Below are positions 16,201 to 23,907 of a DNA stretch of 64,000 nucleotides, in pieces (the first letter of the stretch is position 1; the number at the start of each line of letters is the position of its first letter). The stretch spans positions 1-64,000 of the forward strand of contig JANQEJ010000331.1 in the NCBI GenBank assembly GCA_028278425.1, in the 5' to 3' direction. The notes under the pieces were generated by a model. It was not told the origin of the DNA. It saw only the letters and a list, made by a program, of their open reading frames with translations, and did no database searches. The position numbers were made by a program, and so were the translations under genes. Source of the stretch: Planctomycetota bacterium. GTDB taxonomy: Bacteria; Planctomycetota; UBA1135; GCA-002686595.

Positions 16201-16363
16201 AACCGACGCCACCACGGGCAGCGCGGGATTCAAGGACTCCGCCGGCGACGACTATTCGCCGTCGGCGTCGTCCCCGCTCAAGGACCGGATGTCGCCGGTC
16301 GTCGCGGGCGACCTGAACAACGACCCGCGCAGCGACCCGACGAGCGTCGGCGCCTACGAGTGA
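13295..16363 (+). CDS. Large lipoprotein: four tandem beta domains plus right-handed beta-helix
   Basis: 1022 residues. A hydrophobic segment with lipobox LIAGC (Cys46) and a Gly/Ser linker are followed by four repeats of about 100-110 residues (about 65-500), each with GGPFAP or GGPFTP, a YTLxNTG-type strand, WSA, and GTLxxGxxxxVTV; these resemble BACON-like carbohydrate- or mucin-associated modules. A spacer with Ig-like strands follows, and from about residue 647 (GSDSSGDGSQGNPYRTIGKA) a DUF1565-like beta-helix runs to the C-terminus. ATG 13295 has GGGAG upstream, but it leaves a 36-residue leader before the hydrophobic core; ATG 13403 (MLVASLIAGC) would give a classic signal. Cell-surface anchoring is likely; ligand unknown. 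The convergent dehydrogenase begins at the next base. Confidence 0.8.
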   Translation: MVTVEAASGGPFAPSRPRGRETYDAGRSNAGRAAAWMLVASLIAGCGGGGGGSGGGTPPDGATGAEMTVDPPAGWISSGPEGGPFAPDSQVYTVTNTGDEDLVWSAAGLGLTFSTPAGVLGPGEFELVTVGLDPAVVDLLPPGLFVANLSFLNQTNGVGDLNVAVELTVNELGSLSVTPSTGFLAAGLVGGPFTPDSADYTLENAGGVDLTWSATSSHSWLSASLTGGTLSPGQQQVVTIAIDQGAAATFSAGLYPAAITFVNESSTEADTVIVVALDVKEEGTLAVTPALDFTPLGPPGGPFAPPSQGYVLTNTGDTQIAWSASATQSWVSLSKTSGTLAAGAQETVTVSINAGATASFLDGVYNDTVSFTNLTNGLGNDTRNVVLTLQSAPGTLSVDPNGDFDSVGPEGGPFAPASMTYTLSNTGGQTLAWTALSTALWATVSSPGGTLAPGGSTAVVVAVDQGFAATLPTGLYNGLVSFTNTTTGAGSTTRNVSLEVTSTSGGGAPVLPPGPGWSGSTNEPPQVGSGPGDDAKVVARWNVVPHQQIQGDFFIGVPAFHVNGIDRVEMAVEGGPWTPVTQMTFNTRTQTWEYTAILRESDYSQNDEIEVRAIAYPVVGKPRLLDSLFVYVDRDDQLQHVVKWAAPFGSDSSGDGSQGNPYRTIGKAAVEVAAAQGGLADGGFVYLAAGDYDHSAPPSSLNTANLWLTVQPGPGLTKADCRITDGINPGLKTGRVRLYDLTIKDILYSESGKGQKIWADNCHFEGNGQETSVHPVGWFTGFAAEYLTDTIVSDDKLGFENTNICRNVQALRLGSDVFGQTKLVVNCIVDDVDRGSQTSWHPDVYDFGAAGNNFDNYLIYGLTATNCNAQGIFSADEVGSVDNSAFINCLFEIGGHASQWEVPSNHLLLWNTTLAEHSYNWRTPQSTLTNISVRGTVFNKMSIAGGGDSVDDAWFEDNHFIDSASLVKGTDATTGSAGFKDSAGDDYSPSASSPLKDRMSPVVAGDLNNDPRSDPTSVGAYE
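13487..14800 (+). repeat. Four tandem protein-level repeats (about 320 bp each)
   Basis: Coding repeats within the large lipoprotein, beginning near 13487, 13806, 14136 and 14463. Shared words at protein level are GGPFxP, NTG or NAG, WSA or WTA, GTLxxG, and the turn before each end (for example NxTNGxG). Copies have diverged in DNA, so this looks like old domain duplication rather than recent slippage. Confidence 0.75.
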
Positions 16364-17467
16364 TCAGTCGGGCCGGACGGCGACGCGCAACGCCGTCCGC
16401 TGCGACGCGAAGCGGAACGCCTCCTCCACCCGCTGGAGCGGAAACTCCGCGCCGACGGCTTCGGCGAAGGGGAATTCGCTTCCCTCGCCGCCGAGGAACT
16501 CGAGCGCCGCGCCCAGGTCCTCCGGAGCGTAGTCGTGCACGCCGCGCACGGTCAGCATGCGCCGCACGATCGTCTCGGGCTCGAGGCACGGGCCGGTCGG
16601 GTTGACCGCGCCCACCAGGACGTACGTCGCCCCGGTGCGCAGCAGGAACGGCGCCTGCTCGACGGCGGCGCGCTGGCCGGTGAGCTCGAAGCCCACGTCG
16701 GCGCCGCGTCCGTCGGTGGCCGAGGTGAGCTCGTGCTCCAGCTTCCCGCGCTCGCGCTCGGGATCGAAGGCGGCGACGGCGCCGAAGCGCAGGCTGCGCT
16801 CGCGCCGCAGGCGGTCGGGCTCGGCAACGACGACGCGGGCGCCCCGCTTGGAGGCCCACGCGCTCGCGGTCAGCCCGAGCAGCCCCGCGCCTTGCACGAG
16901 GACGACCTGGCCGGACAGATCGCCGGCCGTGCGAAGCGCGGCCGCGGCGGTGGCGGTCGCGCAGCTCGCCGGAGCGGCGACCGCGTCGGAGAGCCCTTCC
17001 GGAACCGGAACGATCGCGGTGCCCTGGCGCAGGAGGCAGTGATCGGCGAGCCCGCCGCTCAGCTCGGAGCCGGCGACCTCGATCTCGTGGCCGTACTTGA
17101 AGAGCCGCTCGCACTTCTGCGGCATGCCGCGCTCGCAGAAGAAGCAGCGCTCGCACGAGACGGTGAGCGACCACGTGACGCGGTCGCCGACCCGGATCTC
17201 GCGCTCGGAATCCCAGTAGCGCACCTGGCCGGCCGTCGCCTCGACCTCGCCCAGGATCTCGTGCCCGAGAATCGTCGGCACGGCCGCCGCGCGTTCGCCG
17301 CGCCAGGCGTTCAGGTCGTTCCGGCAGAGCGTGCAACAGCGGATGCGGACCAGAACCTCGCCGTCCGCGAGCGCGCGCACGCTGGTCTCGCGCAGCTCGA
17401 GCGGACGAGCCGGACCCTCGAACACGACGGCGCGCGTGGCGATGGCGGCGGGCGATCCGGCGCTCAT
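16364..17467 (-). CDS. Zinc-dependent alcohol dehydrogenase, phosphonate-associated MDR subfamily
   Basis: 367-residue medium-chain dehydrogenase. The catalytic zinc region is CTLCRNDLNAWRG then GHEILGEV; the structural zinc set is CERCFFCERGMPQKC (about 115-130); the Rossmann fold is VLVQGAGLLGLTAS near 195. The sequence around GDRVTWSLTVSC and KYGHEIEVAGSELSGGLADHC fits the subfamily annotated as a putative phosphonate catabolism-associated alcohol dehydrogenase (TIGR03366 type). No phosphonate genes are in the window, so the substrate is open. Its stop is immediately beside that of the convergent lipoprotein gene (TGATCA). It is 50 bp downstream of the DinB gene. Confidence 0.85.
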   Translation of the reverse strand: MSAGSPAAIATRAVVFEGPARPLELRETSVRALADGEVLVRIRCCTLCRNDLNAWRGERAAAVPTILGHEILGEVEATAGQVRYWDSEREIRVGDRVTWSLTVSCERCFFCERGMPQKCERLFKYGHEIEVAGSELSGGLADHCLLRQGTAIVPVPEGLSDAVAAPASCATATAAAALRTAGDLSGQVVLVQGAGLLGLTASAWASKRGARVVVAEPDRLRRERSLRFGAVAAFDPERERGKLEHELTSATDGRGADVGFELTGQRAAVEQAPFLLRTGATYVLVGAVNPTGPCLEPETIVRRMLTVRGVHDYAPEDLGAALEFLGGEGSEFPFAEAVGAEFPLQRVEEAFRFASQRTALRVAVRPD

Positions 17468-17517
17468 GGCCCGGTCCTACCAAATTTCAGTCCTGATAAC
17501 CCGCGCCCATTCACGGC

Positions 17518-17988
17518 TCAGGGCACCGCCTTTCGAAGGATCCCGATCTGCCCGCCGTGGTAGAGGTCGTGGTGCAGGAGGAAGCGCAGGCTGGCGAAGC
17601 GCTCGTCGAACGCCGCGTCGTCCATCCGCGGGATGGTCGCGAGGAGCCGCGCCTGGTTGGCGTCGAGCCGCTCGAGTGCGGCCTTCCACGCCTCTTCGGA
17701 GGCCCGGGGCGGCTCGGGGAAGTCGACCTCCGGCCCGCTCGGCGGGAGGCTCGCGTCGGGATTCGCCATGCGGAGCTCCAGCCGGTCGCACGCGAACTCG
17801 CGCCAGGCGAGGAGATGGAGGACGAGCTCCCAGATCGTGTGCCCGCCGGCGATCGGGCGCGCGGCGGCAATCTCGGCCGGGATGCCGGTGAGGATCGCGC
17901 GCGTGCAGGGCCCGTGGAACGCCTCGCCCTCCTCGTCGCCGGCGTAGACGCGGGCGAAGAGCCGGCAGAACTCCTCCCGGCGGTTCAC
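17518..17988 (-). CDS. DinB superfamily protein
   Basis: 156 residues, four-helix bundle of the DinB/YfiT superfamily of metal-dependent thiol transferases and related proteins. Key pieces are GGHTIWELVLHLLAWREF (first metal His in LHLLAW, about residue 58) and HHDLYHGGQIGIL near the C-terminus (second and third His). GTG start 17988 overlaps the stop of the upstream 183-residue gene (GTGA). It is the last or near-last gene of the minus-strand polysaccharide run, although its biochemical link to that run is unclear. It is one of three DinB-like genes in the window. Confidence 0.78.
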   Translation of the reverse strand: MNRREEFCRLFARVYAGDEEGEAFHGPCTRAILTGIPAEIAAARPIAGGHTIWELVLHLLAWREFACDRLELRMANPDASLPPSGPEVDFPEPPRASEEAWKAALERLDANQARLLATIPRMDDAAFDERFASLRFLLHHDLYHGGQIGILRKAVP

Positions 17989-18536
17989 GCTCCGCCCGCC
18001 GGTTGCAGGATCGGCAGAAGGCGGCAGGCCGCGAGCACGACGAGAGCAACGTGCTGGTTCTCCATCGAGAAGAGCACGCAGAGCCTGTCCTTGTTCGGCC
18101 CCGTCTCGCCGAGGACCTCGCGGCGGGTCCCGCAGACCCCGCCCAGCCCGGGAAGCTCCTGCTTGAGGTCGAGGCCGGACCGCAGCGCGACGTCCTTGAA
18201 GCTCACCTCGGTGCGCAGCTCCATTCGCCGGTCGTCGGGCGTTCCCGCGAGGACGGCGAGGTCCAGCGTCATCAGGTTGCCGCGCTCGTGTCCGCGGACC
18301 CGCATCGGTTCGTGGAGCGAATGAAACTCGTCGGGAAGCGGCGGGTCGGTCTCGATGAGGCGGATGTCCTGCTCGTCGTTGCGCCAGAAGTAGCGGCCGA
18401 CGACGAGCTGCGCGCCGTCCGGCTCGTCGATGCGCCAGCGGCGGATGTAGGCGTACGAATCGTCACCGCCCATCGTCCGGCCGGCGATGCCGGTGAGCTG
18501 CTCGATCTCCGTGATCTTCAAGGGCCCGATGCGCAT
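17985..18536 (-). CDS. Uncharacterised 183-residue protein in the polysaccharide run
   Basis: No family recognised. From ATG 18536 it reads MRIGPLKITEIEQLTGIAGR with a beta-rich body (RRWRIDEPDGAQLVVGRYF, LMTLDLAVLAG, MELRTEVSFKDVAL) and a hydrophobic C-terminal stretch (QHVALVVLAACRLLPIL), possibly a tail membrane segment. It lies 8 bp after the Alg13-like gene and overlaps the DinB gene by GTGA, so it belongs to the same transcript. Function unknown. Confidence 0.6.
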   Translation of the reverse strand: MRIGPLKITEIEQLTGIAGRTMGGDDSYAYIRRWRIDEPDGAQLVVGRYFWRNDEQDIRLIETDPPLPDEFHSLHEPMRVRGHERGNLMTLDLAVLAGTPDDRRMELRTEVSFKDVALRSGLDLKQELPGLGGVCGTRREVLGETGPNKDRLCVLFSMENQHVALVVLAACRLLPILQPAGGA

Positions 18537-18544
18537 GTCGTTCC

Positions 18545-19018
18545 TCAGCGAAAGAAGTTGCGGAGCTCCTCGAGCAGACCCGCGTCGGCCGCTTCCGGCA
18601 GCGCCGGACCCCGGGCGAGCGAGTCCAGCTTCTCCAGTCGCGCGAGCAGCTCCTCTTCGTCGAACGTCGCGGTGACGAGGCCGCGCTCGGCCAGGTGGCG
18701 GGCCGTCGCGGTCTGGTGGTCGTTTCGTTGCTCGTGCATGCGCGCGAGGCGCGGCAGCACGAGCACGGGCTTCTCCAGCTCGAGCGCTGTCAGGATCGTG
18801 CCCATCCCGGCGTGTGAAACGACGACGCGCGCGGCGTGGACCTTGTCGCGGAACTCGTCGGGCGTGAGCGAGCGCACCCAGTCGATCGCGCGCGGGGGCG
18901 AGTCGGTCGGCCCGACCTGCGCGAAGACGTCGTCGCGGCCCGTCGAGCCCGCCCAGGCGTCGACCGTGTTGACCAAGCGGTCGAAGGGACCCTGCGTGCC
19001 GACGGTGACGAAGATCAC
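18545..19018 (-). CDS. Alg13-like glycosyltransferase subunit (GT28 C-terminal domain)
   Basis: 157 residues, the sugar-nucleotide-binding half of a two-part glycosyltransferase (compare Alg13 and bacterial PssE/Cps14G). It opens IFVTVGTQGPFDRLVN and has the nucleotide-sugar site VVSHAGMGTILTALELEKPV followed by LPRLARMHEQRNDHQ. GTG start 19018 overlaps the stop of the Alg14-like gene (GTGA), so the two halves would be made in equal amounts. It probably transfers a hexose or HexNAc from UDP-sugar onto a lipid-linked acceptor at the inner membrane face. Confidence 0.85.
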   Translation of the reverse strand: MIFVTVGTQGPFDRLVNTVDAWAGSTGRDDVFAQVGPTDSPPRAIDWVRSLTPDEFRDKVHAARVVVSHAGMGTILTALELEKPVLVLPRLARMHEQRNDHQTATARHLAERGLVTATFDEEELLARLEKLDSLARGPALPEAADAGLLEELRNFFR

Positions 19019-19461
19019 AGCACCGCCCCCGCGAACCGCGGGCCACCCTCGCGCGCGAGATGCTCCCACTGCGTCAGCCACAGGTCGGCGCAGGCGCCCG
19101 CCTTTTGACCGGAGAGCGAGAGCTCCTCGGCGTTGGCGATCGAGTCGATCCACACGGTGCGCGCGCCCAGGAGCTTTCCGAAGCGCAGCGCGAAGTAGCC
19201 GACCGCGGCCCCCGTCGAGAGGACGAAGTCCGGACGCTCGCGCGCGACGACCCAGAGGACGCGCAGAGCCTGGAGCAGGAGCGCGAGCTTGTTCCAGCGC
19301 GACGCGTCGTGAACCGTGCGGAAGCGTGCGCCGGCGACGTGGTTGCGGTAGCCCTCGTCCGTCGTCAGGTAGCAGACGTCGAGCCCCTCGAAGGCCGGCC
19401 GGAGGCGCTGGAGCTGCACCCAATGTCCGCCGCCGGAGGCCACCGCGAGGAGCTTCTTCAC
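19015..19461 (-). CDS. Alg14-like membrane-anchoring glycosyltransferase subunit
   Basis: 148 residues, partner of the Alg13-like protein (compare Alg14, PssD/Cps14F). It starts MKKLLAVASGGGHWVQLQRL, the glycine-rich first loop of the family, followed by CYLTTDEGYRNHV and the segment PDFVLSTGAAVGYFALRFG, which recruits the catalytic half to the membrane; DSIANAEELSLSGQ follows. GTG start 19461 overlaps the stop of the GT2 gene upstream (GTGA). Family confidence is good. Confidence 0.85.
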   Translation of the reverse strand: MKKLLAVASGGGHWVQLQRLRPAFEGLDVCYLTTDEGYRNHVAGARFRTVHDASRWNKLALLLQALRVLWVVARERPDFVLSTGAAVGYFALRFGKLLGARTVWIDSIANAEELSLSGQKAGACADLWLTQWEHLAREGGPRFAGAVL

Positions 19462-20384
19462 GCCTCGCCCTCGAAGGCCTCGCGCCACGCGCGGCGCCGG
19501 CGCCACACGCTGCGCCATTCCTCGAACGACCGGCGGCCGCCGGGACGCGCCCAGCCGAAGAGCCCGAAGGCCGCCATCCGCGTGAACGCCCACGCGTCGA
19601 GCATCCGCACGCCGAAGCGCGCGGACGCGCGGCTCCAGTGCTTCTTGAAGAGCAGTGCCTTCGCGCTGAAGAGCCGCACCATCTTGTCGGCGCGCACCGG
19701 CTCCGACGCGCCGCCGTGGTGCACGATCGCCGCGCGCGGCGTGACGCGGCAGCGTCCGGCGCGCAGGCAGAGGTCCGCGTCCTCGCCGTACATGAAGAAC
19801 GCCGGGTCGAAGCCGCCGAGCTCCGTCCACGTCGTGCGCCGCACGAGGAGGAAGCACCCGGACACGACGTCGACGTCGCGCTCCGTGTCGCGCGGCCAGC
19901 GTCCGAGCGATTCGGGATCGAAGAGCCTGCTGTGGCGGAAGAGCGACGCGAGGCCGCTGCCGTGGCAGAAGAGGCTCCACGGGGTCGGCGCGCCCCAGCA
20001 CGAGCCGCGGTTCAGGCTCCGGTCGGCGAAGAGAGTGCGGCCGCCCCACACGCTCGCCTCGGGGTGCGCGTCGGCGAAGGCGACGAGCTCCTCGACCGCG
20101 CGGTCGAGCACCTCGGTGTCGGGGTTCAGGAGCAGGAGGTACTCCCCGGTCGCGTGACCCGACGCCAGGTTGTTCGCGCGCGCGAAGCCGACGTTTTCCT
20201 CGAGCGCGACGAGCTTCACGCCGGGAAGCTCCGCGGCGATCGCGTCGGCCGAGCCGTCGCTCGAGGCGTTGTCGACGACGATCACCTCGAAGGGGAACGC
20301 CGTCGTCTCGGCGAAGACCGAACGCAGGCAGGCGAGCGTCAGATCGCGCGTGTTGTAGCTGACGACGACGATCGAGACCTTCAC
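19458..20384 (-). CDS. Glycosyltransferase family 2 (rhamnosyltransferase-like)
   Basis: 308 residues. N-terminal GT-A fold: VSIVVVSYNTRDLTLACL, VDNASSDGS near residue 37, GFARANNLASGHATGEYLLL, and the metal-binding LNPDTEVLD near 100. GEDADLCLR near 220 matches the acceptor/base region of rhamnosyltransferase-type GT2 enzymes. The C-terminal 80 residues are basic and hydrophobic, suggesting membrane association. The GTG start overlaps the O-antigen ligase stop (GTGA, 20384-20381). Sugar donor unknown. Confidence 0.87.
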   Translation of the reverse strand: MKVSIVVVSYNTRDLTLACLRSVFAETTAFPFEVIVVDNASSDGSADAIAAELPGVKLVALEENVGFARANNLASGHATGEYLLLLNPDTEVLDRAVEELVAFADAHPEASVWGGRTLFADRSLNRGSCWGAPTPWSLFCHGSGLASLFRHSRLFDPESLGRWPRDTERDVDVVSGCFLLVRRTTWTELGGFDPAFFMYGEDADLCLRAGRCRVTPRAAIVHHGGASEPVRADKMVRLFSAKALLFKKHWSRASARFGVRMLDAWAFTRMAAFGLFGWARPGGRRSFEEWRSVWRRRRAWREAFEGEA

Positions 20385-21721
20385 GGCTGAAGCGCGGGCT
20401 CCACCTTTTCCCGCGCGCGCGAGCGTCGCGAGGCGAGCCGTTCCGGGGCCACGCCCGCGATCGCCGCGAGCAGGAAGTACCACACGATCAGGTTCTGGTG
20501 GGCGTACGTGATCGCGATCGCGATGAACATCGCCGCGTGCGTCAGGAGCGAGACGCCGAGAGCCCAGCAGATCGCCACCTTGTACCTGCTGGCCGAGAAC
20601 TTGCGCCACGAGCGGCCCACGCCGCCGAAGGCGAGCGCGATGATGAGGATGAAGAGCAGCATCGAGAAGACGCCGCCGCGCACGCCCTCGAGGATGTACT
20701 GGTTCGTGACGTCGTTCAGCCCGCGCCCCCAATGGCGCGTGGATTCCGTGCCGACCAGCCACCACTCGCCGAAGTAGTGGATCGAGCGATCGATCAGGTA
20801 GTAGCGGTGCCACCCCGTCGACCCGCCGACGAGGTCGATGCGGGCGATCAGGTGCCAGACCGGCGCCTTCATCACCATGTGCAGCGTGACGAGCATCACG
20901 ACGATGGTCCAGCGCACCGCGCGCATGTTGCGGCGCAGGAAGAACGCCGCTCCGCCCGCCGCGGCCGCCATGACGCCGGCGACCGGCGTGCTGGAAGCGC
21001 AGAGCAGGATGATCAGAAGCGCGCTCCCCGCGCCGACCACCGCCTGCCGGCGGGCCTTCGGCCCGTGCCACCACTTCGCGACGATCAGCGGCAGGAGCGC
21101 CGCCCAGAAGCAGCCCGCGAGGATGGCGTGCGGGAAAGGCCCCTGGCAGCGGAGCCTCCCCTCGCGCACGTCCGTGACGGCGGGAACCCCGCCGAGGAGC
21201 GCGAAGGGGTTGCGCTGCGTGACGCGCTCGACGACGAAGGCGAGCGCGACCGGAACCGCGAGAATGATCACGCTCGTGATCGTCCGGTCGAGGTCGGCCC
21301 AGTTGCGCACGACGCAGCGGAAGAAGAAGTACATCCCGAGCGCGTCGTACATGCGCCCCAGCTTGGTCACGACCGCGGCGCGGTCGCCCCAAAGCCATAC
21401 GTACGCGACGGAGCCGACGATCGACCACGCGACGATCGCGGTGTCGATGCGCTTCCAGCGGAAGCCGCCGAGCTCGCCGCGCAGGAAGATGCGCCCCAGC
21501 CCGAACAGGATGATCAGGCGCATCAGGTTGAAGTCGAAGCCGGCGAGGACGAGGCGCTGTCCCGGCGCGATCAGGCACGCCATCGCGAGCACGGGCAACC
21601 CCGCGTAGCGACGCGGGAGCAGAAACACCGCGAGCCCCAGCACGATCGTCGCCACGAGCCCGAGCGGGTGCAGCGACGTCTGGTTGAACTCGACGCCAAG
21701 CTGAACGGCCGCGAGCGACAT
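20381..21721 (-). CDS. O-antigen ligase / polymerase-like membrane protein
   Basis: 446 residues with about 11-12 hydrophobic helices and a large periplasmic loop (about 290-345: GSTGWHRYYLIDRSIHYF, GTESTRHWGRGLNDV, TNQYILEGVRGG) in the position of the Wzy_C/WaaL signature loop. Predicted to join or polymerise lipid-linked glycan repeats on the periplasmic side of the inner membrane. The ATG at 21721 is three bases after the SGNH gene stop. Whether it ligates or polymerises cannot be decided from sequence. Confidence 0.82.
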   Translation of the reverse strand: MSLAAVQLGVEFNQTSLHPLGLVATIVLGLAVFLLPRRYAGLPVLAMACLIAPGQRLVLAGFDFNLMRLIILFGLGRIFLRGELGGFRWKRIDTAIVAWSIVGSVAYVWLWGDRAAVVTKLGRMYDALGMYFFFRCVVRNWADLDRTITSVIILAVPVALAFVVERVTQRNPFALLGGVPAVTDVREGRLRCQGPFPHAILAGCFWAALLPLIVAKWWHGPKARRQAVVGAGSALLIILLCASSTPVAGVMAAAAGGAAFFLRRNMRAVRWTIVVMLVTLHMVMKAPVWHLIARIDLVGGSTGWHRYYLIDRSIHYFGEWWLVGTESTRHWGRGLNDVTNQYILEGVRGGVFSMLLFILIIALAFGGVGRSWRKFSASRYKVAICWALGVSLLTHAAMFIAIAITYAHQNLIVWYFLLAAIAGVAPERLASRRSRAREKVEPALQP

Positions 21722-21724
21722 GGA

Positions 21725-22876
21725 TCAGTCCGCCGCGCGGCCTCCGTCGAACAGGCGCCCGTCGAGGACCTTCGCCGCGATCGCTTTGCCCGCGATCTCG
21801 TGCGCCACCGGCGTCCAGTGATAGTGCGAGCGCATGAAGTAGATCTGCTCCGTGGCGAGACGCGGCTCGAGCAGGTCTTCCGACTTCACGTAGTGCACGC
21901 CCTCGCGCTCGAGATCGAAGTCGTCGAACGGGAACATGTCCACGAGCCGCTTCGGATCCTCGCGGTAGGCCGGGATGCTGTGGATCACGAGCGGCACGTT
22001 CCGCTCGCGGCAGGCGGCGTAGATGCGTTCGAAGATCGACCCCGCGAGCCTGCGCTGGGCGGCGGAGCGCTCGTCGCCGGCCTCCGGCGGCGTCGCGCCC
22101 TCGCCGGCGTCGAGGTTGCGCAGGTTCTCCTCCACCATCTCGCCCTTGAGCGCGGTGGTGATGCTCTCCTTCAGCAGCGCGAAGGCGTTCGACCGTTCAG
22201 ACAGCCGGATCAGGAACCAGTTCGTGTTCAGGAGATTGCCCATCGTCCCGAGCGGAACGTAACGCTCGGCGAGCTGCACCAGCTCCCCGTCCTGCAGCGC
22301 GAAGAGCCCCGAGCGCACGTTGTCGACCAGGTCGTTCGCGTAGAACGAGACGAGGACCACGTCGGGGTCGTACTTGAAGAGCTCGCGCTCGAGGTAAAGG
22401 TACTCCTCGGCGTTCGAGTAACCGGAGACGCCCGCGTTGAGCACCTGGACGTCGTGCCCCGCCGCGCGCAGCTCGCGCTCGAGCACCGAGGAGAAGCATT
22501 CCTCGAAGTCGACCTCGTAGCCGATCGTGAACGAGTCGCCGAGAGAGACGATCCGCTTCGTGCCCGCGGGCTTCGCGTAGGCGTAGTCCCGGTCGGCCCG
22601 CATCCCCTGCTCGTTGATGTCGAACCAGACCTCGACGTCGGCAGACTTGTGGCGGTACCGCGAGCCGGGCAGGTTGATCCGCAGCCCGAAGTCGGACTCC
22701 ACGACGCAGCGCGGGAATTTCGGCTGCTCCCCGAAGACGAGGAGCACCAGCCCCTCGAAGACGAAGCAGACCGCGACGAGGCCGATCGCCACGGCCACGA
22801 GCCGCTTCAGGATGCGCCGGCGCCTGCCGCCCCCGGCGGCGGGTCGCGCGTCGGATTGTGCCGTTTCGGGTTGCAC
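21725..22876 (-). CDS. Membrane-anchored SGNH/GDSL hydrolase-like protein
   Basis: 383 residues from GTG 22876, preceded by a purine-rich AGGGGGAAG. A basic leader and one membrane helix (RRRILKRLVAVAIGLVAVCF, about residues 20-48) precede a periplasmic SGNH domain: block I RIVSLGDSFTIGYEV with nucleophile Ser, block III area VSFYANDLVDN, and the C-terminal RSHYHWTPVAHEIAG with the catalytic His. Related proteins acetylate or deacetylate exported polysaccharides (AlgX/AlgJ-like or GDSL esterase). Its location between the GT2 and ligase genes fits glycan modification. Confidence 0.8.
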   Translation of the reverse strand: MQPETAQSDARPAAGGGRRRRILKRLVAVAIGLVAVCFVFEGLVLLVFGEQPKFPRCVVESDFGLRINLPGSRYRHKSADVEVWFDINEQGMRADRDYAYAKPAGTKRIVSLGDSFTIGYEVDFEECFSSVLERELRAAGHDVQVLNAGVSGYSNAEEYLYLERELFKYDPDVVLVSFYANDLVDNVRSGLFALQDGELVQLAERYVPLGTMGNLLNTNWFLIRLSERSNAFALLKESITTALKGEMVEENLRNLDAGEGATPPEAGDERSAAQRRLAGSIFERIYAACRERNVPLVIHSIPAYREDPKRLVDMFPFDDFDLEREGVHYVKSEDLLEPRLATEQIYFMRSHYHWTPVAHEIAGKAIAAKVLDGRLFDGGRAAD

Positions 22877-22929
22877 CTTCCCCCTACCTCGGCCGATGGA
22901 GGATCGGCCTGAACGAGTATTAATACGGT

Positions 22930-23907
22930 TTAGCGGCCGCGAAGGCGCGCTACGAGCCCCTGCGGGAGCAGGCTGAAGAGCAGGGCCTTGTGGTAGTGCG
23001 GGTCCAGCGGGTGCAGCGCGGAGCAGGCGAGCCCGGTGCGGATCGCGGAGGCGAGCTTCCCCGCGCGGCGCTGGTCGACGACGCTCTCCATGAAGTGGGC
23101 GGCCAGGTTGTTGTCGCGCAGGCGGTTGCGCCCGAGCGCGGAGGCCGGCTGGTAGAACTCCGCCGCGCGCGACTCGTCGATGCCGCGGCGGGCGCAGGCG
23201 CGCGCGCAGACCTCGTGGACGTCGCGCTGCCGCCGCTCGACGTCGGCGCGCGTGCGCGAGCCGGCGCTGACGCGGTAGGAGTAGAGGCACTCCCCCAGGA
23301 CCATCATCGGATGCTCCTCGCCGACGCGAAGGTTGAAGTCGAAGCCCTGCCCGATGAAGAGCGACTCCTGAAAGCGCATCCCGATCAGAAGCGAGCGCCG
23401 GTACATCGCGGTCGGATCGTGCGCGGGCATGCGCATGCGTTCGATCGCGGCGCGGCACTGTTCGCGGTCGAGCGCGCGCGTGCGCGGCGCGATGTGGCGG
23501 CCCTCTAGAATCAAGTCGTGACCGGAAAAGACCGCCGCGAGGTCGGGGTTCTCCATCAGCGCCGTCGCCTGGCGTTCCAGCCGTTCCGGGTGGCTGAGGT
23601 CGTCGGCGTCCTGCACCGCGAAGAACTCGCCGCGCGTCTCGTCGAGCGTGCGGTTGATCGCGACCGACTTGCCCGCGTTCTCCTGCCGCCGGGTGTGCAG
23701 GCGCGGATCCTTGACGTCCGCGATGGCCTTGAGCGAGCCGTCGACCGAGCCGTCGTCGACCACGTGGAGCTCGAAGTTCTCCCAGGTCTGGTTGAGGATG
23801 CTCTCGACTGATGCACGCAGCGTGTCCTTCGCGTTGTACGCGGACATCACGACCGTGATCAACGGCAGGTCGGGCGTGGACGTCGCTACTTTCGTCGCTT
23901 GCGGCAT
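22930..23907 (-). CDS. Glycosyltransferase family 2
   Basis: 325 residues. GT-A landmarks: ITVVMSAYNAKDTLRASVES, VVDDGSVDGSL near residue 51, ENAGKSVAINRTLDETRGEF, and the DxD-type QDADDLSHPERLERQ near 105. The C-terminal half is helical and His/Arg-rich (DPHYHKALLFSLLPQGL at the end). ATG 23907 lies 22 bp inside the upstream methyltransferase gene. It should add a sugar in the surface glycan; donor and acceptor unknown. Confidence 0.87.
   Translation of the reverse strand: MPQATKVATSTPDLPLITVVMSAYNAKDTLRASVESILNQTWENFELHVVDDGSVDGSLKAIADVKDPRLHTRRQENAGKSVAINRTLDETRGEFFAVQDADDLSHPERLERQATALMENPDLAAVFSGHDLILEGRHIAPRTRALDREQCRAAIERMRMPAHDPTAMYRRSLLIGMRFQESLFIGQGFDFNLRVGEEHPMMVLGECLYSYRVSAGSRTRADVERRQRDVHEVCARACARRGIDESRAAEFYQPASALGRNRLRDNNLAAHFMESVVDQRRAGKLASAIRTGLACSALHPLDPHYHKALLFSLLPQGLVARLRGR

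Noticed and set aside
16364-17467. Part of a phosphonate degradation cluster
   Set aside because: Only the dehydrogenase subfamily suggests it; no phosphonatase, C-P lyase or transporter genes are present.
20498-22912. 804-codon open frame on the plus strand
   Set aside because: It runs antisense to the ligase and SGNH genes and is Arg/Glu/His-rich without motifs.
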